From Planctomycetota bacterium (GTDB taxonomy: Bacteria; Planctomycetota; Planctomycetia; Pirellulales; PLA5), in NCBI GenBank assembly GCA_003576845.1, contig QEVJ01000007.1, positions 1 through 64,000 on the forward strand: a stretch of 64,000 nt of DNA, in the 5' to 3' direction. Positions within the stretch are counted from its first letter, which is position 1; every line of letters starts with the position of its first letter. Shown here one piece after another: positions 44,601 through 50,945 of the stretch. The translations under genes and the position numbers were made by a program. The notes beneath the pieces were generated by a model. It searched no databases. It saw only the letters and a list, made by a program, of their open reading frames with translations, and was not told where the DNA came from.

Positions 44601-46482
44601 GCCGCGGCTGTTCCGAATTCGCGTGCAGCCGTTCCCGAATCGGCCCGATCAGTATCGCTTCAAGCTGACGAACGTCTCGGGAGCGTCGGGGACGCGCGAC
44701 GTATTGGTCGATCTGCTGTCGGTCCGGGAACAAGTGAGCGACGTGTTCGACACGATCAACGACCGCGGCGAGCTTGACATGCGCTACTTCCGCGAGTTGC
44801 CGGAGTTTCGGCGCGAGTTGAGCCTGGCGGCCAACGCGGCGGTGACGTATCCGTTCGTCGAGCCGCCCAAGCCGATGCCGGAAGGAGCAAAGCCGGCCGA
44901 AGCGCCCGCTTCTGCCGCGCCCCCCGCCGCCGCGGAGAAGCCGAAGACTCCGCCGCCGCCCGTCGCCGATTTTCGCCACGGGCTGGTGTTTCGGGTTGCG
45001 GACAAGAACAACGCCGACTTGCGGTGGTATTACTGGATCGACTTCCGGGCGCGACGGCCGGACCGGTACGTCGAGTCGATCGTGACCTACGACAACAACC
45101 GCGGGCGGCTGGAAATCCTGCTCAAGCCGCGAACCGACGCGACGCAGCCGCCTGATGGTTTCGCGGCAAGTTGGCAGGCCGACGGCGTCGAGATCGACCC
45201 GCAACTCGCCCGCACGATGGAAGTCATCAAGAAGCGGACGGACGAGATTCGCCTGAACGTGAACAACTGGTTTCCGCCGGAACCGAAGCCGGGCGCGGAT
45301 TTGATTCCGCTGTTCGTCAACGTTGACGGCTATCCGCGGGCGTTCATTCACGAGTTCACGCCGGCCGTCGCGCCCGGCGTGCCGATTCGGCCCACGCTGA
45401 GCTTTCAGCGCGTGAAAATCGTCGAACCGCCGCGCGATCTGTTCGCATATAAGAAGGACCAGCCGGGCGAAGTTCACGTCAACGTCGGTCTGGAAGTCGA
45501 CGGCCAGCCTTCCGATGTCGTCTACGTGCGTTTCAAGGACGGCAACAACCCGGATAGGCCCCTTACCGCCTGGCGAGCGGAACACGTGCTGCTGTTCGAG
45601 AAAGGCTGGGACAAGGACGGCGTGCTCATGCTCACCCAGACGGTCGGCGATTACGTCGGCGCGGACGCGATCGCGTTCGACACGACGCTGGCCGAGTCGT
45701 TGATCCCAGTCGAGGTCGAGCTTCGCTCCGGCGATTCGACCCGGCGCGAAGACAAGCTCCGCGTGGTGGTCGACGAGCAGCAGCCGTCGCTGCGGCTGGT
45801 CGATCCGAACCCGCTCACCGCCCCAGCCGCAAAGGGCTTGCAAGTGACCGTTACGCCGACCGTTTCGGACGTGGGCGGCATCGCCCGGATCGAATTCTTC
45901 ATCTTCCCGGAGAGCAAAGACCGCTTGCTCGACGACGACCAGAAGAAGCCCGACTTCGTCTGGACCCCGCCGGTGTTGCCGGGCGAGAAGTTCGCGCTGC
46001 CGGTCGTCGAGAGCACGCCGATCCCGGTGAAGATTCCGTTCGATCGCGCCCCGGGACGCTGGTCGATCTGGGCGGTGGCCGTAAATCAGGTCGAGCGGCG
46101 GAGCAATCCCGAGCGGACAACGAATCCCTTCGACCTCGAAGAGGCAATGAAGGAGACCAAGCCGGAGAAGACCGGCGGCGTGTCGATTACCGGCATAACG
46201 ACGCTCTACGACAAACCGCTGCCGAACGTCTCACTGAAGCTCGTCCCGCTCGAAGAAGGCAAAGGAACGCCTCAATCGACGACCGCGACCGATCCCAACC
46301 CGGTCGACTTCGTCGACGAGGCGGCCTACAAGTTCGAGAACGTGCCGCCGGGCAAGTACAAGATCGTCGCCACCGGCAAGGCGAAGAATGGACGGACCGT
46401 CGTCGGCGAAGTGCCGAACATCGTCGTCAAAGAAGGCGATACGGGCACGCGGCAGCACGACATTAAGTTGGCGTTGCCGTGA
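41656..46482 (+). CDS. Giant membrane-anchored pseudo-caspase protein, 1608 aa
   Basis: From the ATG at 41656. One N-terminal helix (about residues 34-52) anchors the protein, with the bulk probably outside the cytoplasm. Residues about 55-325 resemble a caspase (peptidase C14) fold: FLVLYVNAHGVA supplies the His-Gly pair (His154), KMLVLDGGRLFADPR stands where the Asp-x-Cys motif is expected but has Gly-Gly and no Cys, and VFGHFVAKGIAGAS plus DLSLREFVEYVSGRV match the downstream helices. A Pro/Thr/Ala-rich linker follows (about 370-452), then about 1050 residues with helical and beta-sandwich parts. The chain ends in a carboxypeptidase-regulatory-like beta domain (about 1510-1608, GITTLYDKPLPNVSLKLVPL). 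Function unknown. Its divergent placement beside tssKLM suggests a shared complex. Confidence 0.78.
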   Translation: MAKDWRRPNEAARKHWKQREAGQTSTAARGVKRLVFTILSVVLVGVLIWYLIPRGQKVYVAYLAEDYGPALRNPTKVEVATLAPPVASSQGVYRRAFAPLGERIFPKQFTVADVAASGNSKLAAQKLVESLTAPLKDKWNLNEVEFLVLYVNAHGVAIDGEPYLMWNEDYVRELGRKIDGQSQPDLMKLDDVLAQVRELPAKQKMLVLDGGRLFADPRLGFFVNEFPRLAQEKVAATGDRSLWAFLSHGEMEQARVFAADRTSVFGHFVAKGIAGASRSDEDADLSLREFVEYVSGRVSDTVAERTGEIQTPRFVNGNLGVLASGDIPNVTFLKHDFFNRKVEIASTSRGTGSIWSSAFVAATLGQNPSSPATQDAPAQPPATQPPATQPPAAPPATTAPATPPATPPAAAPPPTTSPAPASPAPPTTAPAPTTTTPPAPPPAPTTPPPKPAFTFELIWKKVAEVEDPTESPDAWSPVDYAPHLWSQLRRQLTWYETKYELESESREQNAKFLEDEILAPLGQVLLKTGDQETAFTGSIDVFGELQRARAAFRSGAAYASAADAKRRSVQNFVAAVRLKNALTFRVVEQVRHYGFLPDPSSARYDALDAAIGELAAIATQLETETQASLNEDYWTSDLGLLGRLRNVRARLDEFPDVQRYSIAAATVPAAAPSTVARSKPREITDRQPAQWVDLYLKLARLSTRVESGSPPDDVALVSAAGPSNTALAEHADRIRRIAAGEVPRAEARDYWKSYRALGMAVRAYTDGLDDGLRRSADTTQDFAALCNFERRLRLLDGRDAPGMTQRDNPLPQRPICPRVAPRVEIVLAEAKIGLPPRSASGTARKVIAPAYRWSGEVGAKATVRVVYENQAAGSKVVRIVSQPTDITLAPQGTLPEIVLEQAADRKDKTNSETAKLRLVVTVAGSPTPPDTAELLVEAHGSELVNLAAYRVRDGVDMPIESRRDDEYAEELDEPRVSQGSVKPRLFRIRVQPFPNRPDQYRFKLTNVSGASGTRDVLVDLLSVREQVSDVFDTINDRGELDMRYFRELPEFRRELSLAANAAVTYPFVEPPKPMPEGAKPAEAPASAAPPAAAEKPKTPPPPVADFRHGLVFRVADKNNADLRWYYWIDFRARRPDRYVESIVTYDNNRGRLEILLKPRTDATQPPDGFAASWQADGVEIDPQLARTMEVIKKRTDEIRLNVNNWFPPEPKPGADLIPLFVNVDGYPRAFIHEFTPAVAPGVPIRPTLSFQRVKIVEPPRDLFAYKKDQPGEVHVNVGLEVDGQPSDVVYVRFKDGNNPDRPLTAWRAEHVLLFEKGWDKDGVLMLTQTVGDYVGADAIAFDTTLAESLIPVEVELRSGDSTRREDKLRVVVDEQQPSLRLVDPNPLTAPAAKGLQVTVTPTVSDVGGIARIEFFIFPESKDRLLDDDQKKPDFVWTPPVLPGEKFALPVVESTPIPVKIPFDRAPGRWSIWAVAVNQVERRSNPERTTNPFDLEEAMKETKPEKTGGVSITGITTLYDKPLPNVSLKLVPLEEGKGTPQSTTATDPNPVDFVDEAAYKFENVPPGKYKIVATGKAKNGRTVVGEVPNIVVKEGDTGTRQHDIKLALP

Positions 46483-46485
46483 TAG

Positions 46486-46517
46486 ATTGGAGGATCGAGG
46501 ATTGAGGATCGGGGGAT
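46486..46517. repeat. Heptameric repeat (gaggatc) before the lipoprotein gene
   Basis: About four heptads (gaggatc, gaggatt, gaggatc, gggggat) lie between the stop codon of the giant gene and the ATG at 46524. They resemble the left arm of the element inside the MFS gene. Confidence 0.7.
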
Positions 46518-46523
46518 GACGTA

Positions 46524-47120
46524 ATGCGGAGTCGGCTGAGAAGCGACTGGTGGTTTTCTTGCCGAGGACGGTTCGGCGCATTGCTTGCGCTGATCGTGGC
46601 CGCCACCGTCGCGTGTCGCAATTCGGCGGCCGTCGATGGTCCTCGGGACGAGAAGGCCGCCGCGACGAACGGCAATGGGCCGAGCGATTCGCAAGAGAAG
46701 GCGGACGAAGGCACCGCCAAGAACGCGGCCAAGTATGTGACCGAGTCGCTCCGCGGCCGCGTCGTGTTTGCCGCCGAAGCGACCGCCCGGCGGCTCGGCG
46801 TGAAAAGCGTCGACGAAGCGGCCGAACGCATCCTGGCCCTCGAAGCGCCCGACGGCACGCTCTACCCGCTCATCGAAGACGTGCGCGCCCGAGCGTTTCG
46901 CGCCGACAAAACGCTCCGCGAGTTCGACGTCGAGCTGCTCGTCCGCAAGCACGAAGGAACGCCCATGCGGCAGGTGATCGGCGTCTATGCGCTCAAGAAG
47001 GACGGCAAGTACGAAGTCGACTATTGGTGCGACGTTTGCGCGATCGCCATGTTCGAGCTCAAACCATGCGAATGCTGCCAGGCGATGAATTACTTGCGGC
47101 TGCGGAAGGTGGCGGAGTAG
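46524..47120 (+). CDS. Lipoprotein-like protein with CxxC and CxCC motifs
   Basis: 198 aa from the ATG at 46524. A hydrophobic N-terminal segment ends in a lipobox-like VAATVAC (Cys31), so a lipoprotein is likely. After a Ser/Asp/Gly-rich spacer, residues about 70-198 form a mixed alpha/beta domain. It ends in a cysteine-rich stretch, YWCDVCAIAMFELKPCECCQ. The five cysteines could bind iron, zinc or copper, or carry disulfides. I do not recognise a named family. The next gene on the strand encodes a heme-binding dehydrogenase-like protein 118 bp away, so a role in electron transfer or cofactor handling is possible. Confidence 0.75.
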   Translation: MRSRLRSDWWFSCRGRFGALLALIVAATVACRNSAAVDGPRDEKAAATNGNGPSDSQEKADEGTAKNAAKYVTESLRGRVVFAAEATARRLGVKSVDEAAERILALEAPDGTLYPLIEDVRARAFRADKTLREFDVELLVRKHEGTPMRQVIGVYALKKDGKYEVDYWCDVCAIAMFELKPCECCQAMNYLRLRKVAE

Positions 47121-47194
47121 GATTCGGGGGTCGGGATACGGGGATCGGGAGACCTGGCGGTCGAACGCGTGCCGCGGTCGGGAGACCGCGGCAC
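47121..47194. repeat. Heptameric run plus 11-bp hairpin before the heme-protein gene
   Basis: Heptads of the gattcgg/gtcggga kind run from 47121 to about 47152. A perfect hairpin follows, with stem 47169-47179 (gtgccgcggtc) and 47184-47194 and a 4-nt loop. Both lie in the 118-bp gap between the lipoprotein and heme-protein genes. The hairpin has no T-run after it. Confidence 0.75.
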
Positions 47195-47238
47195 AACTGG
47201 GATCTGGCTTGCCGCATGACATCTGCTGGAGAACGGTT

Positions 47239-50200
47239 ATGGCCCTTCGCTGCTGTCGTTGCGCCATCTTCGCATGCGCCGTCGTGGTGTTGACGGTGGC
47301 CCAAGGTTCGCGCCCCGGTATTGCCGCCGATGCCGAGCCGCCGGCGAATCTCGGCTTTCGCGTGCCCGAAGGTTTCGAGGTCACGCTCTTTGCCGACGAC
47401 GACCTGGCGCACGACATTTACTCGATGACGATCGACTCGCACGGCCGCGTCGTCGTCGCCGGGAGAGGGTACGTGAAGATTCTGCACGACGACAACGCCG
47501 ACGGTAAGGCCGACCGCGCGACGCTGTTTTCCGAGCGCCCCAAAAGCGGCGCTCACGGTATGTACTTCGACGGCGACGATTTGATCTGCACCGGCGACGA
47601 CTCGCTGATGAAGCTCCGCGACACGAACGGCGACGGCGCGACCGACGGCGAGCCGGAAATCTGGTCGCGGCTGCGGCATCCGGAGCACGGGGCCAACGGC
47701 GTGGTGAAGGGGCCGGACGGTTGGATTTACGTCGCCTGCGGCAACGATGCCGAAGTGACCGAAAAGCACGCCTCGACGCCGTACTCGCCGGTGAAAAAGC
47801 CCGAATGCGGGGCGATCGTCCGCTTCTCGCCGGACGGGAAGAAGTCGGAGATTTTCGCCCACGGATTTCGCAACCCCTACGACCTCGACTTCAACGAGCA
47901 CGGCCACCTGTTTACCGTCGACGCCGACGGCGAACGCGATCAGTACCTGCCGTGGTACGCGCCGTGTCGCCTGTTCGATGTGGCCCAAGGGATGCACCAC
48001 GGCTGGGTGCTGCGCGGGTGGACGCGAAGCTGGAACCGCCCGGCGTATTTCTACGACAGCGTCGAGCGGCTCGTCGAAATCGGCCGCGGGTCGCCGACGG
48101 GCTTGGTCGTCTATCGGCATCGGCAGTTCCCCAAGCACTACCGCGGCGGCGTGCTCAGCGCGTGCTGGACGCTCGGCCGCGTGTACTACTTCCCGCTCGC
48201 GCCGAAAGGATCGAGCTACGAGAGCAAGACGGAAATCTTCATGGAGACGACCGGGCAGATCGGCTTCGCTCCGGTCGATCTCGCCGTCGGTCCGGAAGGC
48301 GATCTCTTCGTAGCCATCGGCGGCCGCGGCACACGCGGCGGCGTGTTCCGCGTGCGGTATACGAAGGCGGGGCCGATCGAGCAACCGAAGGAAGAGATTC
48401 TCCAAGTCCTCGACGCCGACCAACCGCTCTCAAGCTGGTCGCGGGCGAAATGGGGGCCGGTGGCGAAGAAACTACGGCGCGGTGTGTTCAATAAACGGAC
48501 AACCCAACTCGACAACGACCTGAACGAGATCGATCGCGTTGTGCGGTCGATTCAAGTTTTGACTGAGCTGTTTGACGGAGCGAGTGATCTGGCGGTGGAC
48601 CAAATCGCGTACGGCCGGCACGCGCAAGCGGTTGCTGCGGCGCTATGGTCAATAGGACGGGACGCTGATCTCGAACGCCAGAAGAGAAGGCTCGCCGCGG
48701 AAGGCGGGAACCCTGTTGCCGCGAAAGACAAGCCGGCGGTGATTCGGGGACCATTCGATCGGCAGGATCTGGTGGCGCGGCATCTGACGGGAGCCACCGT
48801 GCATGTCGGACGCAATGCCGCCGAAGCGTTGCAGCCTTGGATCGTATCTCACAATCAACGGTTGGATACGCTTTTGGCCGCGGGTTCGAGACTCGATCGC
48901 CGGCCTCGCGACGCATTGCTTATTGGGCTGCAGCGTTGGGTTGACGACCGTCCAGGAGTGAAGCGGGACTTCCTGCTGGAATCGTCGTGGGAATTCGCCG
49001 TAAACGCGATGAAGAACTTGCCGCACGTTTCGGAAGACGCGCGCGGGGAAGTCGTGCGGAACGTTTCCGGTGTCATTCGACTCCGACTTACTCCGTCTAT
49101 CAACGATAATAGCGAATTGGCTGAAGCACTTTGCGATGTGATGCCATTTGCCAAAGATGAAACGGATCGCGTCAATATCCTTCGTTTGATGCAGGTTGTA
49201 TGCGGCGACGTGCGAACGGACGAGCAACAACCCGATTTATATGCTGGCTATGCGCCGACACGAGATATTGCTTTGAATGAAGTTGCTGGGAAGCGGATGA
49301 TCGCATTGCTTACAAAGCGATATCCTTGTGATTCGCGCATCGAGAACTATGAAACGGCGCGGCTCCTTGGTATGTTCTCGCCCGACGATGCTTCTACCGT
49401 CCTCAGAACGCTGTTGTGCGTTGCTGGAAAGACGTCACCGGCGGATGACATTCATTACTTAATTGTTGCATCTCGACTACCGGGCAAACGCGACGCGGCG
49501 ACAACGGTGCTTACCGCGGTGGCTCTCGTCGACTTGCACAAGAAAATGGCCGATCGCAAGTGGGAGCCGAGCCGGAATTGGCCGCTGGTGGTTGGGGAGT
49601 TGTTCGACGAGTTGTGCAAACGCGACCCGGCGCTCGCGGAAGCGCTCGTCGCGCAAAAGGCGTTCGGGTTGCCGGAGCATAGCTTGTTCGCCGCGCGGAT
49701 GAAGGGCGAGACGAAGCTCGCGGCCGCACGGAAGCTGCTCGCGGCCGCGACGCGCGAGGATGCCGACGTGCGCTGGACGGGCGAGTTGGTGGACGTGATT
49801 GCCTCGCTACCCGCAGAAGAGTCGCTGCCCGCGCTGCGGGCGCGGTGGGACGAGGATTTGGGGCTGCGCGACGCGATTGCCGTGGTGCTGGCCAAGAATC
49901 CGGCGGAGGAGGATCGTTCGCGGCTCGACGCCGCGCTCGCTTCGCCGCAGCAGGGCGTCGTGCTCGAAGCGGCGCGAGCGCTCGCGAAACTTCCCGCTCC
50001 CGGAACGCCGGACGAAATCGCCACGGCGCTCGCGACGCTGCGAAGTTACACGGCCAGCGAGCGCGGCGATCAACGCCCCTTCGCGCCGGTGCGAACGCAA
50101 CTCGCCGCGCTCGTCGCCCACTGGTCCGGCGAGAAGATCGCCGTCGACGAAGGCGGCGCGAAGTCGCTCGCCGAAGCCTATCGCCCTTGGTTCGACTGGT

Positions 50201-50715
50201 TCGCCCAAAAACATCCCGAGGCGGCGAAAAAGCTTGCCCAGTCGCCGGGCGTCGACGCGGCGGCGTGGTCCAAGCGGCTCGCGGCGATCGACTGGAATGC
50301 CTGCGACCCGACGCGCGGCAAAGCCGTCTTCGAGCGGCGGTCGTGCCATCGCTGCCACGGAGCGACCGGCCGGTTGGGACCGGACCTGGCCGGGGCGGCG
50401 AGCCGGTTTTCGCGCGAGGACTTGCTGGCGGCCATTTACGACCCGAACCGCGACGTGTCTCCACTCTATCAGACCACGCAAATCACCACCCGCAGCGGAC
50501 AAACGCACTTCGGTCTGCTGGTCTACGAATCGCCGGAAGGCACGCTCCTCCAAACCGGGCCGGATACGACGATTCGCGTGACCGACGAAATCTACACGGC
50601 CCGCCGCGAGAGCCGGATGTCGCTGATGCCGACGGGTTTGCTCGACGGCGTATCGGATGGGGAAATCGCGGACCTCTACAAGCACTTGCAGTCGCTCGAC
50701 GGGCGGCAGAACTGA
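47239..50715 (+). CDS. PVC-type heme-binding CxxCH protein (dehydrogenase-like)
   Basis: 1158 aa from the ATG at 47239, which opens a signal peptide (about residues 1-34). The first 400 residues are a six-bladed propeller of the glucose/sorbosone dehydrogenase kind (RVPEGFEVTLFADDD, GAHGMYFDGDDLICTGDDSLMKL, FRNPYDLDFNEHGHLFTVD). The middle is helical, and the end is a cytochrome c domain with C1036-HR-C1039-H1040 and the terminal motif VSDGEIADLYKHLQSL. Such proteins are a planctomycete/verrucomicrobial speciality, thought to oxidise sugars in the periplasm and pass electrons to heme. The segment from about 48480 to 49500 is visibly less GC-rich, with different codon choice from both ends, which suggests recombination or relaxed evolution. 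Confidence 0.92.
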   Translation: MALRCCRCAIFACAVVVLTVAQGSRPGIAADAEPPANLGFRVPEGFEVTLFADDDLAHDIYSMTIDSHGRVVVAGRGYVKILHDDNADGKADRATLFSERPKSGAHGMYFDGDDLICTGDDSLMKLRDTNGDGATDGEPEIWSRLRHPEHGANGVVKGPDGWIYVACGNDAEVTEKHASTPYSPVKKPECGAIVRFSPDGKKSEIFAHGFRNPYDLDFNEHGHLFTVDADGERDQYLPWYAPCRLFDVAQGMHHGWVLRGWTRSWNRPAYFYDSVERLVEIGRGSPTGLVVYRHRQFPKHYRGGVLSACWTLGRVYYFPLAPKGSSYESKTEIFMETTGQIGFAPVDLAVGPEGDLFVAIGGRGTRGGVFRVRYTKAGPIEQPKEEILQVLDADQPLSSWSRAKWGPVAKKLRRGVFNKRTTQLDNDLNEIDRVVRSIQVLTELFDGASDLAVDQIAYGRHAQAVAAALWSIGRDADLERQKRRLAAEGGNPVAAKDKPAVIRGPFDRQDLVARHLTGATVHVGRNAAEALQPWIVSHNQRLDTLLAAGSRLDRRPRDALLIGLQRWVDDRPGVKRDFLLESSWEFAVNAMKNLPHVSEDARGEVVRNVSGVIRLRLTPSINDNSELAEALCDVMPFAKDETDRVNILRLMQVVCGDVRTDEQQPDLYAGYAPTRDIALNEVAGKRMIALLTKRYPCDSRIENYETARLLGMFSPDDASTVLRTLLCVAGKTSPADDIHYLIVASRLPGKRDAATTVLTAVALVDLHKKMADRKWEPSRNWPLVVGELFDELCKRDPALAEALVAQKAFGLPEHSLFAARMKGETKLAAARKLLAAATREDADVRWTGELVDVIASLPAEESLPALRARWDEDLGLRDAIAVVLAKNPAEEDRSRLDAALASPQQGVVLEAARALAKLPAPGTPDEIATALATLRSYTASERGDQRPFAPVRTQLAALVAHWSGEKIAVDEGGAKSLAEAYRPWFDWFAQKHPEAAKKLAQSPGVDAAAWSKRLAAIDWNACDPTRGKAVFERRSCHRCHGATGRLGPDLAGAASRFSREDLLAAIYDPNRDVSPLYQTTQITTRSGQTHFGLLVYESPEGTLLQTGPDTTIRVTDEIYTARRESRMSLMPTGLLDGVSDGEIADLYKHLQSLDGRQN

Positions 50716-50750
50716 ATTCGTCCCCACGCCATTCTAGCCCCGCCCATTTA

Positions 50751-50774
50751 GCCCCGCGTGAACACACGCGGGGC
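50751..50774. repeat. 10-bp perfect hairpin after the heme-protein gene
   Basis: Stem gccccgcgtg (50751-50760) and cacgcggggc (50765-50774) with loop aaca, 36 bp after the stop codon at 50713-50715. No T-run follows, so it could stabilise the 3' end rather than terminate. Confidence 0.7.
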
Positions 50775-50902
50775 AATCCGCGCAACCACACGATGCGCGT
50801 CACGCCCGCGAATCGCACCCCCGCCAGCGCACCCGCTCCGCTGGCGGTTCCGCCGCGCCGCCGATATCATTTCTTGTCCCTGAACGTGTCATCCCGCGCG
50901 GC

Positions 50903-50940
50903 CAAGCCCGCGCCCCGCGTCCCGAACCCCGCGCCCCGCC
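50903..50940. repeat. Heptameric repeat (gcgcccc) before alaS
   Basis: About five heptads (aagcccg, cgccccg, cgtcccg, aaccccg, cgccccg) end 5 bp before the alaS ATG and leave no room for a recognisable Shine-Dalgarno sequence. Confidence 0.7.
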
Positions 50941-50945
50941 TTTCG

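Noticed and set aside
49845-50945. Long N-terminal extension of AlaS reaching into the heme-protein gene
   Set aside because: The extra 367 residues would be an out-of-frame translation of the heme-protein gene and a repeat. The ATG at 50946 matches where the family begins.
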